A DNA stretch of 64,000 nucleotides from NCBI RefSeq assembly GCF_000802205.1, contig NZ_CP012850.1, forward strand, positions 310,001-374,000. Reading direction: 5' to 3'. The position numbers were made by a program, and so were the translations under genes. Within the stretch, counting starts at the first letter, position 1, and every line of letters starts with the position of its first letter. Positions 31,025 to 41,051 of this stretch are shown here, in pieces. The stretch comes from Candidatus Nitrosocosmicus oleophilus (GTDB lineage Archaea > Thermoproteota > Nitrososphaeria > Nitrososphaerales > Nitrososphaeraceae). Under the pieces are notes generated by a model, which was not told where the DNA came from, made no database searches, and saw only the letters and a program-made list of their open reading frames with translations.

Positions 31025-32743
31025 CTATCTTGTAATAATAGCTTCCGAAAACCATTTGGGAATCATTTCTTTCCCGTTTTTTAATAAAAACGAAACACTG
31101 CTATCAAGAATATACGTATTAGCATAATCATCAGCATTTCTAACACTTCTTCCATATGCTTGTATTAGTCGAAGTATCGTATTCCATTCATACCACTTTG
31201 GATTACGCTGTTTTAGTACCGAGACTTTCTTATCAGTTAAATCAGGATATGGAACTTTTACTATTACTTGGAATCTAGAAAGATCGTCTTTAAGGTCCAC
31301 TCCTAAAAACATGGATGGAGATATGAGGACTGTTGGTTTTGCACTTTGAGTATGTTTTAGTATCATTTCATTTCTATCAAACTTTGGATTGGTTTCAATG
31401 AGTCTTGATAAATTTTCCTTGGACAAGTTATTCTTGATAAACTGAACCTGTGAATATGACGTTGTATGAATTATGCCCTTGTCATTCTTATGTACAGAAA
31501 GAAGATTATCAAGCACTTTTACTATATTTGGCAAAGACTCAGTCATGGTTCTTGCATTTAGCCAAGCTACATTCATCAGATATATGGGTCTATTTTTGAT
31601 TGGGAAATCAGAATTTTCAACTCGTATAAACTTTACATCATCGTTCTTTAATCCCACCGCCTTGCACAGGTTTTCTTTACTTAAGATAGTAGCGCTCATC
31701 AATAATGAAACGGAACCTTTATCAAAAATGTCTGTAAAATAACTTGATACCACCAGTGGTTCTAATTTAATTCTTGAAAGTTTATTGTCTATTTCATTTT
31801 TAGTAATGTTTGTAACTAACCAATTTTCCTTGTTAATGCGTAAATCCTCTAAAAAAGTAAGCAAATTTTTTTCATAATTGATGGCGTCGATAAGATTCTT
31901 TTCGCTAATATGCATGTCCTGATTGTTGTCACCTGATCCCAAAATATTTGCGGATTTCTCAACATAACTAGTAAATTGTTCTTTTAATCCTCCACAAAAA
32001 TCTATCCATGTTTCGACGTCGGTCTGTTTATTATCAGGTAAATTTATTTTTGGAAAGAACCTGATTAAAGAATCTTTACTAAATACAATATTTTTGAACG
32101 AAGATACTTCAGATTCTAACGTATGAGCTTCATCTAAGATCAAAAGCTTTCTTTTGTTTACACCAGATGAATAAAAGAGATCAGATAGAAAATATTTGTA
32201 ATTATAGATAGTATGACTAGATTTTATTGAAATCCATTTTTGATGATAATAATGACAAGGCTGCCACTCGATTTTAACAAGCTGGGAATGTTCTTTTGCT
32301 TTGTCATAATATTTTTTTAACGCGAATTTGTTTATATCCACGTTCTCATAAATGGTACCTTCAGATTTTACATCATAATCACTCATTCTAGTCTTATAGA
32401 GACAATCAAAATCATCATCCTTCAGGCAAGGTCCATATTCGCAACTTTCTCTTATGCCCATGTCCTCTTTAACGATGCATGGAAAATTATTTCGACCTTT
32501 AACTTCAGAAAGATATGGAAAATCTCTATTATACTGGGTTTGAAGGTCCTTAGTTGAGGTGCAGATATGAGAACTGCCCAGAAACCGTGCTAGCGTTACT
32601 GCAACCGCACTCTTTCCGAATCCCGTTGGTGCTTCTAAAAATATGAATTTGTAATCAGATTTGAGTGCTTGATCAAGTTCACCAAGTACATTATCCTGGT
32701 TTGGACGTACATAATCTAGAGGGAAAAAACTTCGCATAGACAT
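31025..32743 (-). CDS. XPD/DinG-type superfamily 2 DNA helicase with iron-sulphur cysteines
   Basis: 572 residues. Walker A EAPTGFGKSAV near the N-terminus (preceded by RPNQ, the Q-motif position), Walker B LLILDEAH, motif III-like LLMSATIL, motif V/VI-like GVDLKDDLSRFQVIVKVPYP and LIQAYGRSVRNADD. Four Cys between motifs I and II (PCIVKEDMGIRESCEYGPCL and DDFDC, then PCHYYH) fit an Fe-S cluster domain. This is a repair-type 5'-3' helicase as in archaeal XPD. It is one of several such paralogues expected in these genomes. Confidence 0.8.
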   Translation of the reverse strand: MSMRSFFPLDYVRPNQDNVLGELDQALKSDYKFIFLEAPTGFGKSAVAVTLARFLGSSHICTSTKDLQTQYNRDFPYLSEVKGRNNFPCIVKEDMGIRESCEYGPCLKDDDFDCLYKTRMSDYDVKSEGTIYENVDINKFALKKYYDKAKEHSQLVKIEWQPCHYYHQKWISIKSSHTIYNYKYFLSDLFYSSGVNKRKLLILDEAHTLESEVSSFKNIVFSKDSLIRFFPKINLPDNKQTDVETWIDFCGGLKEQFTSYVEKSANILGSGDNNQDMHISEKNLIDAINYEKNLLTFLEDLRINKENWLVTNITKNEIDNKLSRIKLEPLVVSSYFTDIFDKGSVSLLMSATILSKENLCKAVGLKNDDVKFIRVENSDFPIKNRPIYLMNVAWLNARTMTESLPNIVKVLDNLLSVHKNDKGIIHTTSYSQVQFIKNNLSKENLSRLIETNPKFDRNEMILKHTQSAKPTVLISPSMFLGVDLKDDLSRFQVIVKVPYPDLTDKKVSVLKQRNPKWYEWNTILRLIQAYGRSVRNADDYANTYILDSSVSFLLKNGKEMIPKWFSEAIITR

Positions 32744-32852
32744 AACAGGGGATGATTATCTGTAGACAAACGGATTATTAAAGCGTAACCTAAAAATAAT
32801 GCAAGAAATGATTCGATTTGTTTGGGCAGGACAGACAAGTAATAGATATAAT

Positions 32853-33836
32853 TCATTCCATGATTCCATGGCCCATAATCCGCATACCCTTTGAATCCGG
32901 TTTAAATAAAATGCACAAATCCTTCTTTACAAATGCTAGTGGTTTTTCAAATGAAATCGATAAAATTGAATCAGGCATTACCTTTATTTTCACAGTCCTT
33001 ATCTGAAGGCCTACACTCATCATATAATTCTGTGTTTCAGATATTTCTTCCTTAAAGTATGGATTCTTGATAAACCTTAATTGAAAGTCAGCTGCTGCTA
33101 TCTTAGCAAACCCTGGAGATGTAATAACATCTCCTCTTGATATATCCTTAGCAGATGCACCCTTAATTGCCAGACCTACACGTGAATTTTTCTTTGAGAT
33201 ATTCACTGGATCATCATGCATTTGAATGGATTTGATAACCACAGTTTTGCTTGATGGGCTTAAAACTAACTCATCATAAGTTTTAATTTCCCCCTGTTTC
33301 ACGGTTCCCAGAACTACTGTACCTACTCCCTTAACGTCAAACACATGATCTACTACAATACAGGCTTTAGGAGGTTGGAGACTTTCATCTCCTTTAACTT
33401 CTAAATCCGTTTCTGTTTCTTTTTCTGTTTCTGTTTTTGATTCCATTTCAGCTATCCTGTTTTTCAGTTGTTCTAAACTATCCAGTATTTGAAATGATGA
33501 TAAGCCAGTATTCTTCATGATATTTTTTACTTTTTCAACGTCGATCTCATAACCATATATAATAAAACCATTCTTTATGCCAAAAATATCAACCGCTATA
33601 AGCTGTTCGCCAAGAAAAGAATCGAGTTTGGAGATATTAATGATAGCATAGTTAGACATTGCTATTGACTGTAGAAGAGGCTGAAGTTTTTCAGGATAAG
33701 TATTAGGGAAACAATAAGAGATGATTTTATCATTAGTTTTTCTGTCATAGATGGTGATATCACTTGAAGTCCCTTTTTTCCCCAACTCATTCGCAATTGT
33801 TGTATCCCCTAGTAAAACAAAATTAAAACTATTCAA
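32853..33836 (-). CDS. SelB-like translational GTPase homologue with degenerate G domain
   Basis: 327 residues. The N-terminus (FNFVLLGDTTIANELGKKGT) occupies the place of a G domain but has no GxxxxGK(S/T), DxxG or NKxD motif. Residues ~165-250 are a clear EF-Tu domain-2 beta barrel: VDHVFDVKGVGTVVLGTVKQ, then SIQMHDDPVNISKKNSRVGL and DISRGDVITSP. A domain-3-like part follows. This fits the archaeal SelB-like/EF-Tu-like proteins that lost GTP binding. A Glu/Thr run (TETEKETETDLE) forms a linker. Role unknown; tRNA or ribosome contact is plausible. It is divergent from the DEAD-box helicase. Confidence 0.7.
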   Translation of the reverse strand: MNSFNFVLLGDTTIANELGKKGTSSDITIYDRKTNDKIISYCFPNTYPEKLQPLLQSIAMSNYAIINISKLDSFLGEQLIAVDIFGIKNGFIIYGYEIDVEKVKNIMKNTGLSSFQILDSLEQLKNRIAEMESKTETEKETETDLEVKGDESLQPPKACIVVDHVFDVKGVGTVVLGTVKQGEIKTYDELVLSPSSKTVVIKSIQMHDDPVNISKKNSRVGLAIKGASAKDISRGDVITSPGFAKIAAADFQLRFIKNPYFKEEISETQNYMMSVGLQIRTVKIKVMPDSILSISFEKPLAFVKKDLCILFKPDSKGMRIMGHGIME

Positions 33837-33982
33837 AACTTTTGATTAGTATAGTTTTTTTTAAATAAAATCGTTGCTTTTAGATCAAATAATGATCAAA
33901 TAACCCACAAATTGGAACATTATAATGCATTGCTTTTTATATAGTACAGTCACATATAGAAATCCTGAGCTGAATATATTAA

Positions 33983-35350
33983 TTGGTTAGTTTTGAAGAA
34001 CTTGGTATTGAAAAATCTATAGTTAAAGCATTGAAAGAAACAGGAATCGAACAACCATTTCCTATTCAAGAATCAATAATTCCACTTATTTTAAAAGGAG
34101 AAGATGTTATTGGTAGATCGAATACAGGAACTGGTAAAACAGCCGCATTCGTACTACCTATGTTGAGTAAGTTAAATCCGAAAAATTTTCTACAAGGACT
34201 AATTTTAGTTCCTACCAGAGAATTGGCTATACAAATTACAAGCACTATAAATCAACTTGTAAAATATAGCAACCTGAGGTCCGTTGCAATCTATGGCGGG
34301 CAGAATTTCCAAATGCAGAGGAAAATACTCAATAAAGGTGTAAATATCGTAGTTGCAACCCCAGGAAGACTCTTGGATCACATGAATCAAGGAACTATTA
34401 CGTTAAGCAAGATTAATTTCCTTGTCCTTGATGAAGCAGATAGAATGTTAGATATGGGTTTTATTGATGATATCAAAGAAATCCTTTCTTATATCGATAG
34501 TAAAAAGCAAATTTGCCTTTTCTCTGCAACGATGCCGGACTCCATTATGCAACTTGCCAAAGAACAAATGCATAATCCGAAACAAATTAGCATTGAAAAG
34601 ACAATTTCACAGGCAAACATAAATCAATCATACTTGATGCTTTACGAAAAGGACAAATTTCAACAATTAGTTAGCACTTTGAAACCTATTTCAAACAATG
34701 ACGAAAGTCATATTATTGTATTTACGGCAACAAAGCAAAGGGCTAGAGATCTGACGTATAAATTAAGAAATGACGACTTTTATGTAGATAGTATTCATGG
34801 AGATTTAAATCAGAGACAAAGGGAAAGCACCCTTTCAAGATTTAGAAATAAGAAATTCAACATTCTTATCGCTACAGACGTCGCATCCAGAGGATTAGAT
34901 ATTACTACTGTCAGTCATATTATCAACTATGATATACCTGATGATGTAGAGACATATTTCCATAGAATAGGGAGAACAGCAAGAGCAGGAGCAAATGGTA
35001 CCGCACTTTCCTTTGTTTCACAACACGACATGTTTACCCTCAGAAAAATACAAAATATTGCAGCAAACTCGCTAAAGAATTTAAACACAGAATATGGAAT
35101 AGAAGTAGATTTCAAATTCAATAGTGCTCCTAGACCTAATCGCTTTAGATCAAATTATGGCAGAAGAGGATATAGTCAAAGCAGGGTTCCAGGAGAACAA
35201 AGGTCAAGGAATAACTATGACAATAGTAGCAGCAGGTATCCATCTAGGAATAACTATGACAATAGTAGCAGCAGGTATCCATCTAGAAGACTAAGTGGTA
35301 TTACTAGACCACTTGGTAGAAGGAATAACTATAATAGAGATTCAGACTAA
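33983..35350 (+). CDS. DEAD-box RNA helicase with Arg/Asn/Ser-rich tail
   Basis: 455 residues from TTG. All main motifs are present in order: Q-motif (FEELGIEKSIVKALKETGIE, PFPIQ), GRSNTGTGKT, VPTRELA, GG, ATPGR, DEAD, SAT, ATDVASRGLD and HRIGRTARAG. The last ~85 residues are low-complexity and basic (RPNRFRSNYGRRGYSQSR), with a 13-residue unit RNNYDNSSSRYPS twice, suited to RNA binding. Likely remodels RNA during ribosome assembly or at low temperature. Confidence 0.92.
   Translation: MVSFEELGIEKSIVKALKETGIEQPFPIQESIIPLILKGEDVIGRSNTGTGKTAAFVLPMLSKLNPKNFLQGLILVPTRELAIQITSTINQLVKYSNLRSVAIYGGQNFQMQRKILNKGVNIVVATPGRLLDHMNQGTITLSKINFLVLDEADRMLDMGFIDDIKEILSYIDSKKQICLFSATMPDSIMQLAKEQMHNPKQISIEKTISQANINQSYLMLYEKDKFQQLVSTLKPISNNDESHIIVFTATKQRARDLTYKLRNDDFYVDSIHGDLNQRQRESTLSRFRNKKFNILIATDVASRGLDITTVSHIINYDIPDDVETYFHRIGRTARAGANGTALSFVSQHDMFTLRKIQNIAANSLKNLNTEYGIEVDFKFNSAPRPNRFRSNYGRRGYSQSRVPGEQRSRNNYDNSSSRYPSRNNYDNSSSRYPSRRLSGITRPLGRRNNYNRDSD
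35207..35284. repeat. 39-bp tandem repeat, two copies
   Basis: aggaataactatgacaatag plus 19 further bases, repeated exactly at 35246, encoding RNNYDNSSSRYPS in the helicase tail. Confidence 0.75.
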
Positions 35351-35592
35351 GAGGACGATAGATAGTAAATAAAAATGCATTAGACTTGATCCGCTAAGGG
35401 CAGTCATTAATGCAGCATTTTTTTCATAAATTTCTTGTTGTTAATAATCGTTTGAAAATTTATTCATTATGTCTTTTAGATAAAGTGTCAACGCTTATTC
35501 GTCTTTAAGGATGGAACAAGTATGACAAGTCATAAATTCATGAAACTAATCAAGCTTAAAAAATTCTAAAAAAAGAAAAGATTACTCTAATC

Positions 35593-36318
35593 TTATTCGT
35601 GATGGTCTTCGCCTAATGGAGCAATCTCATTAACGCCTATTACTACAGTAGATGTGGCTGGGAAATCAATATCCTCTGTAGAATTGCTTTGAATTGCGAT
35701 ATCTGTAATAGGAGTTGTTTCATCTGATGCAACATCTACATGATAAAGACAGAGTTCTCCAGGAGTAGACAATGGACCTACAAATTCTAATTCAGCTGGC
35801 TGTAAATTAGGAGCTTGACCAATTAGGACATTTACATCGGTAGAATTAGCATCGTTACAAGGTAGTTTTGCTGCAATGTGACCATTCATAATTTGATATG
35901 GTGTAGAGTCGTAAAGATGAATAAAACTGCCTTCTGGTAGGCTTTCACCTTCTAATAATATAGTTTGAGAATCTCTAGTGACTGTGTTGGCATGAGAGGT
36001 CCCATTTTCAAGTGAGTTGAAATATTCCTCTACCTCAGGTCTAGGTGTTGCATTACTTGCATTATCAGTAGCCGATCCATCAGTTGTTGTTGTATTATCA
36101 GTAGCCGATCCATCAGTTGTTGTTGGTAATAATTCTTCTTCAACTGGCACACTATCGGTTTCATTAAAATTTTGCTCTGCTGTATCTGTTACATTCAAAG
36201 CCTCAGACAAGGTTACATTTTGTTGTGCGAATACATTTCCATTAACAGAAAATATTGCTGATCCGAGTACAAAGACTACAAAAAGTGATACTTTTGTACT
36301 AGTTGATTTATTAGTCAT
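35593..36318 (-). CDS. Exported protein with Thr/Asp repeat linker (241 aa)
   Basis: Signal peptide at residues ~9-31 (VSLFVVFVLGSAIFSVNG, then NVFAQQ). A linker with two copies of TTTDGSATDN leads to a beta-rich domain of ~130 residues: DSQTILLEGESLPEGSFIHL, HIAAKLPCNDANSTDVNVLI, GELCLYHVDVAS. One Cys pair may be oxidised. Several sequons are present. It ends His-Glu. Family not recognised; similar exported proteins occur widely in Nitrososphaeria. Confidence 0.65.
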   Translation of the reverse strand: MTNKSTSTKVSLFVVFVLGSAIFSVNGNVFAQQNVTLSEALNVTDTAEQNFNETDSVPVEEELLPTTTDGSATDNTTTTDGSATDNASNATPRPEVEEYFNSLENGTSHANTVTRDSQTILLEGESLPEGSFIHLYDSTPYQIMNGHIAAKLPCNDANSTDVNVLIGQAPNLQPAELEFVGPLSTPGELCLYHVDVASDETTPITDIAIQSNSTEDIDFPATSTVVIGVNEIAPLGEDHHE

Positions 36319-36371
36319 TATTTTATATTAAAAATACTTGTATTTATGTCATTTTTAGTACAATCATCGAA

Positions 36372-37085
36372 CTATTCACTCATCTTTTTTACATCTTTAC
36401 GCCTCTTTGAGTTCACAATAAAGGATATTCCAATCAAAGCACCAAGTATTATGTAAATATAATAATAATTCAGTACAAAGGCTTGTATAAGATCATAGAT
36501 TCTTTTTGCAATTGGAACTTGAACATTAACTTCGAATTCAGAGTTCAAAATATTTAGGGTGTAGAAAATATCCTTAATATCCACAAAAAGAATATACTTT
36601 CCAGGCTCATTAAAGGTATAATTAAAATCGTAATGACCTTGTCTAACCAGCGTAAAATTATTTGGATTTGAAAATACAGGCTTTCCGTCTTTAAAAATAG
36701 AAAAGGAAACAGGTAGTTCGATCAATTCATCTCCAGCTTTAGAAGTAAGACGGAAAAGAAAAGAAGTATCTTTGCCAATCATAGGTTTTGATGGATTTAC
36801 TAAAAGATCTACCACGTAATTTCCAATTGATTGAGTTTGAGTGCCATTAAGACTAGCATCATTACCTCCAAAAAAAGAATGTGCAAAAGTTAATTGCTCA
36901 TCGTCAAGTGGAGAGAAATAAATTATCATAAACAAAAAAAAGAAAGAGGCAAAGAACAATAACCAAATTTTTGATGTTTGAGGACGTCCAAAGATTCTGA
37001 CTAGAGAAGGATTAAAATTTACAAAAGATGTTAAACCCAGAAAAAAAATATACTTAAAAAACAAAACCTTGCCAGATGAAAACAT
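36372..37085 (-). CDS. Membrane-anchored exported Ig-like (YtkA/CopC-like) domain protein
   Basis: 237 residues. Helix at ~42-60 (IWLLFFASFFFLFMIIYF) and a C-terminal helix (YYYIYIILGALIGISFIV) followed by a basic tail. The exterior domain has NYVVDLLVNPSKPMIGKDTS, FRLTSKAGDELIELPVSFSI and FTLVRQGHYDFNYTFNEPGK, a pattern of YtkA-like/CopC-like sandwich domains. No Met/His copper cluster is obvious. The first ~35 residues are unusual, and a later start may be used. Tandem with the 35593 gene on the same strand. Confidence 0.6.
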   Translation of the reverse strand: MFSSGKVLFFKYIFFLGLTSFVNFNPSLVRIFGRPQTSKIWLLFFASFFFLFMIIYFSPLDDEQLTFAHSFFGGNDASLNGTQTQSIGNYVVDLLVNPSKPMIGKDTSFLFRLTSKAGDELIELPVSFSIFKDGKPVFSNPNNFTLVRQGHYDFNYTFNEPGKYILFVDIKDIFYTLNILNSEFEVNVQVPIAKRIYDLIQAFVLNYYYIYIILGALIGISFIVNSKRRKDVKKMSE

Positions 37086-37351
37086 ATCAATAATTGGTCA
37101 AAGTTTAATATAAATTCAATAAACTATGACCATAAAATACTTTATGGATAAAAAGAAGTTCCACATTTCTTGACAAAATAGCATTATAATATATTACACT
37201 TTGACAAACTTGAAAAAACGAGGCAAAATTTATTACGAATCAAAACCCATGATTGTAGAAAATGAGTGGATCCCCAATCAACTGACGACCATGGTTTGAT
37301 ATGTCAAAGATATCAGTCAAGTTTGAGAATTCAAGAATTTAATATGTCTGA

Positions 37352-37870
37352 TTGCATATGATGAGTATATTGACAAACGAGTTTCAACCACCACAAGATA
37401 AACCCAAAAAAACAGTCCAAGAATCAGAAGCTGAGACGACAATAGTAATGCTGCCTTCCGATGCTAACCCGCTTGGAAATGTTTTTGGCGGAATGATTTT
37501 AAAATATGTGGATCTGTTGGCCGGTCTAGTGGCAAAGAGACATGCAGGTCATGCAAATATTGTAACAGCAAGCATAGATAGCATGACATTTCTAAAACCA
37601 GTGTATATTGGAAATGCTTTGATTTTAAAGGCAAGAATAAATTACGTTAGAAGAAGTTCTATGGAAGCTGAGGTAAAAATAGTAGCAGAAGATCTAAACA
37701 GTTCCCTAAAGGTTCACACCGGCACTGCATATGTAACCCTAGTAGCACTAGACGAAAAAGGAAAGCCTACAGAGGTTCCTCAATTACGATTGAGAGATGA
37801 GGATGAAAAAAGAAGATTTTTAGAAGGACAGACCAGAATGGAAACGAGGCTAAAGAATCGGAAAAGGTAA
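37352..37870 (+). CDS. Hotdog-fold acyl-CoA thioesterase (YciA/BACH type)
   Basis: 172 residues. Core motif MLPSDANPLGNVFGGMILKYVD contains the P.D.N..G..FGG.(I)(L)...D signature of acyl-CoA hydrolases, with the catalytic-position Asn/Asp. ASIDSMTFLKPVYIGNALIL matches the next block (D...F..P(V)..G). The C-terminus is a charged helix. It would hydrolyse acyl-CoAs in the cytoplasm. ATG 37352 is followed by a second Met; either may be used. Confidence 0.85.
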   Translation: MHMMSILTNEFQPPQDKPKKTVQESEAETTIVMLPSDANPLGNVFGGMILKYVDLLAGLVAKRHAGHANIVTASIDSMTFLKPVYIGNALILKARINYVRRSSMEAEVKIVAEDLNSSLKVHTGTAYVTLVALDEKGKPTEVPQLRLRDEDEKRRFLEGQTRMETRLKNRKR

Positions 37871-38326
37871 TACAAAACATGAGTTTAACGATTCTCACTA
37901 CGAGTTTTGTCAGAATGGTCCTCCCATTTCATAGAAGGATAACAATAAACAATTAAACAATCCAACAGTATTATATCAACTAAACCCAAACAAACCCAAA
38001 ACCATCATCTTTAACTATCATTACAACATTGAAAACCTAAAATAACAAAGATTGCTATGGTCCAAAAACATGTCGACAAGTGGTATTAAAGGAGTTTTTA
38101 ATTATGTAAATCGATACGACCTAATCAAAGGTAATTGAGAAGAGACAGGAGCCTTCATGAATTAAATGTAGTATAGAACAGATTTTTGTTTGATTTACTG
38201 ACCGTAAATGTGTATATGTTATCTTTTACCTTGAATTGAGGACGTACCAATAATTAAAATATATAAGAAAATGGATAGAAACTGTTACCGGATCTGATTG
38301 GATCAGTCTATTCACAATTATTTATT
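37871..38326. other. Intergenic region
   Basis: About 455 bases between convergent genes. Contains imperfect aaacccaaac repeats near 37985. No supported gene. Confidence 0.4.
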
Positions 38327-39430
38327 TCAACTCAAAACCTTTGATTCATCAAGAGGATAAACATACACATTAGCTTTCTCAACGTCTATTTTTATGGAAT
38401 TCAGCAGTATGGAACCCTTCAATTCTGATTTGTCTACTCCCCAACCTTTTTTCCCCAGGATACAGGTATCGTCTATGTCATAGTTAAGAGTAACAGGATT
38501 AAAAGGCTCCAATGTTATTCTTTCTTCACCTAATAATCCTTCTGCCCTTATAGATTCAGACATGTGTCTGCCTCCGTCATTTAACAAATACCTAACACCA
38601 TACTTTTCTCTGAGGATCCAAAGTCCTTTATGCATATCAAATTCTTTTCCTGTATCAATGTAAGTGATAAGGCTGGATTCCTTGATGATCTTTGAAAGAT
38701 AGGCATAAACCGTACTGGTAGTAAGTATGATTACCTTTTGATTGTTTTTCTGGTTCAACATTGCTATCTTATTTTTTTCATAAAATTCAACCAAACGTGA
38801 TTCGACAATGCTTTCTAGTGAACGGACGGAAACGATAAAATAAAAATTATCAGGGTGGACAAGTTTCCTTGAAAGGTTCAAAAGGTCACTATACAAGGCT
38901 GGATGCTGATCCTCTAAGTGCTTTCCAAAAAAATCCCAAGACCAAATTTGGCCGTAGTTCTCCATCATGTTATTTACGGTAACCATTATAGCCTGATTTC
39001 CTACAATCATACGATGTAAAGAAGCAAATATGTTATCACCTAACTTTCTACTCCCTCCTGTAAGTAACGTAACACCCCCTCCTCTTAATCCAAGAAGCTT
39101 GAAAATAAAAACTCCACTATTAGGCGAAAAAGCTTCAGCTGCAATAAAACTTGTAGATTGATATGGCACACTCATCTTACTGACGAATTCATCCGAAGCA
39201 CCAATTACTATGTAGGGAATTATTTTAGATAGATGACTACATTTTAGATCCTTATAAGTATCGTATATTTTGATACCTCTTTTCTTATAATGAGTAGAAG
39301 TATCATGATCTAATAGATTATTTTCTGCTAACAGCATGAGCTTATCAAAGTAATCCTTTTTGATCGAATCAGAATCCATCATGTTCTTTAAGCAAAAAAC
39401 ACAATAATAAGTACACACTTGAATATTCAT
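38327..39430 (-). CDS. RibD C-terminal/dihydrofolate-reductase-fold protein
   Basis: 367 residues from ATG 39430; a start at ATG 39382 (MMDSDSIKKD) would remove an odd Cys-rich leader. The C-terminal half has the reductase-fold pattern: KVIILTTSTVYAYLSKII, then WILREKYGVRYLLNDGGRHM and LLGEERITLEPF, equivalent to the L..(E)GG......(L)..(G)L.DE..(L)...P core of RibD_C enzymes. The N-terminal half also has strand motifs (YIVIGASDEFVSK; GGGVTLLTGGSRKLGDNIFA) and may be a second reductase-like or inactive half. Substrate unknown; not the usual ribD deaminase fusion. Confidence 0.6.
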   Translation of the reverse strand: MNIQVCTYYCVFCLKNMMDSDSIKKDYFDKLMLLAENNLLDHDTSTHYKKRGIKIYDTYKDLKCSHLSKIIPYIVIGASDEFVSKMSVPYQSTSFIAAEAFSPNSGVFIFKLLGLRGGGVTLLTGGSRKLGDNIFASLHRMIVGNQAIMVTVNNMMENYGQIWSWDFFGKHLEDQHPALYSDLLNLSRKLVHPDNFYFIVSVRSLESIVESRLVEFYEKNKIAMLNQKNNQKVIILTTSTVYAYLSKIIKESSLITYIDTGKEFDMHKGLWILREKYGVRYLLNDGGRHMSESIRAEGLLGEERITLEPFNPVTLNYDIDDTCILGKKGWGVDKSELKGSILLNSIKIDVEKANVYVYPLDESKVLS

Positions 39431-39899
39431 CCTTGAATTTTTGAAATATTCTTTCCATGATCTAAAATCTCAATCACCCGATTCGAATGTCAAAACACAA
39501 GAAGTTCTAGTGCGTGTTTAGAATCTGACCCTCTTAGTATTATAGATATTTCTCGTTTGTTAGAATATTCATGAATAGTGTGACAGCAATAATGAAAAGC
39601 AGTGTTAGATTTTCCCTGATGTGGGGAACAATCAAAATTGGAAAGTATTTCCACTTGTAGAAATATTCTTTTACTATATTATTTTGACATAATCTAATCT
39701 AATATGATGTTTACAAAATCAATTCTTTAAATGAGGAGGAATGACCCAGATCTAGTTAAGGAGGTTGCAAGCTGCAATCTACAGAAATATCAAGAGAAAG
39801 GGTTCAAACTTTGAATATCACAATGGTTACGTTTAAGAAATGAAATCATTGTGTGACGGGCACTGAGTAGGGTCAAAAACAACAACTAAGTTAAAAAAA
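39431..39899. other. Intergenic region with a fragment
   Basis: At 39732 a 27-codon frame (MRRNDPDLVKEVASCNLQKY, QEKGFKL) looks protein-like but ends at once, so it is probably a gene remnant. The remainder is AT-rich. Confidence 0.35.
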
Positions 39900-40865
39900 T
39901 TAGCTGTTGTAGTTGCTGGCGCAATCTACAATTTCACCAGTGGACAAATAATCTCCATTGTCATATGCTCGTTCGAAGCAGGTAGTAAGCAATAATTTGC
40001 GCTCTTGTTTATTCACAGTGTTTTCGTTGTATACTTTTGCATCTTTGTCGTTATCATTGTTATCATTATCGTTGTTATTGTCTTTTGCATCTTTGTCGTT
40101 ATCATTGTTATCATTATCGTTGTTATTGTCTTTTGCATCTTTGTCGTTATCATTGTTATCATTATCGTTGTTATTGTCTTTTGCATCTTTGTCGTTATCA
40201 TTGTTATCATTATCGTTGTTATTGTCTTTTGCATCTTTGTCGTTATCATTGTTATCATTATCGTTGTTATTGTCTTTTGCATCTTTGTCGTTATCATTGT
40301 TATCATTATCGTTGTTATTGTCTTTTGCATCTTTGTCGTTATCATTGTTATCATCATTTACATTTACATTCATATTGTTAGTATCAATAGGATTGCTATT
40401 ATTTGTAACAAATGAAGAGGATTGTACAGGAGTGTAGCTGCCAGTGTTAGAATTTGTATCCACGACTCGAACTACACCTACACCAGAACCATCTTTCACC
40501 CCTGTTTGAGGACCATCAGTTGACGTTAAACCTTGACTTTGGCTACTTGGTGTAGAAGGAGACATTGATGATGGACTATTGCTACTGCTACTACTCATGC
40601 CACTACCACTATTGTTACAATTTTCAGCTGAAGAAGCTGTGTACACATAACTTGTCATGAAATTCACTACACAATCAGCATTTTGCATGGCAGAGTCTTT
40701 ATTAGGATCATTTGGGGATGTATACATTTGAAAGTTATTGTTATAATTTACCAGATCACCTGTAGCAGCATTAACCAATTTGATTGACGAAAAGTTAACT
40801 GAACTTATAACTAATAATAAGAAAATTGCAGATATGAAACCCGAAGTTAATTTATTGTAATACAT
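39900..40865 (-). CDS. Exported protein with Asn/Asp/Lys tandem repeats
   Basis: 321 residues. Signal peptide at ~9-34 (FISAIFLLLVISSVNF, then LVNAATG). A short N-terminal domain with two Cys (NADCVVNFMTSYVYTASSAE, then NCNN) is followed by a Ser/Pro linker. About 110 residues of 16-residue repeats come next (DNNNDNDNNDNDKDAK, six copies plus a partial). A short C-terminal segment has a Cys pair (TTCFERAYDNGDYLSTGEIV, DC). The repeat array is likely flexible, possibly metal-binding, and the Cys-bearing ends may fold around each other. Function unknown. Confidence 0.65.
   Translation of the reverse strand: MYYNKLTSGFISAIFLLLVISSVNFSSIKLVNAATGDLVNYNNNFQMYTSPNDPNKDSAMQNADCVVNFMTSYVYTASSAENCNNSGSGMSSSSSNSPSSMSPSTPSSQSQGLTSTDGPQTGVKDGSGVGVVRVVDTNSNTGSYTPVQSSSFVTNNSNPIDTNNMNVNVNDDNNDNDKDAKDNNNDNDNNDNDKDAKDNNNDNDNNDNDKDAKDNNNDNDNNDNDKDAKDNNNDNDNNDNDKDAKDNNNDNDNNDNDKDAKDNNNDNDNNDNDKDAKVYNENTVNKQERKLLLTTCFERAYDNGDYLSTGEIVDCASNYNS
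40037..40357. repeat. 48-bp tandem repeat, about 6.7 copies
   Basis: Perfect or near-perfect units beginning ttttgcatctttgtcgttat, each 48 bp and in frame with the 39900-40865 gene. Uniformity across codon third positions points to recent expansion or gene conversion. Confidence 0.85.
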
Positions 40866-41051
40866 TGTTATGATTTTTTAGTAGATATTCTTTATGAGGA
40901 TTGTTTTTAATAATTATGTACTTATTTTTTTCTCAATACTATAATTCAATTCTAGTAGAAGATTAGTTGGCTTTGATTTATCTTACTGTCTTAATAGTTA
41001 TTGTAGATCAAAAAGTAAATATTCAAATAATAAACAAATGAAAAAAAACTA

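Noticed and set aside
40037-40357. Possible CRISPR-like array of 48-bp units
   Set aside because: Units abut without spacers and are in frame with an exported protein.
39958-40437. Long open frames on the + strand across the 40-kb repeat (LSLLSLSLLLSFASLS-type peptides)
   Set aside because: They are produced by the 48-bp repeat read on the wrong strand; the minus-strand frame has a signal peptide and unique ends, so it is the real gene.
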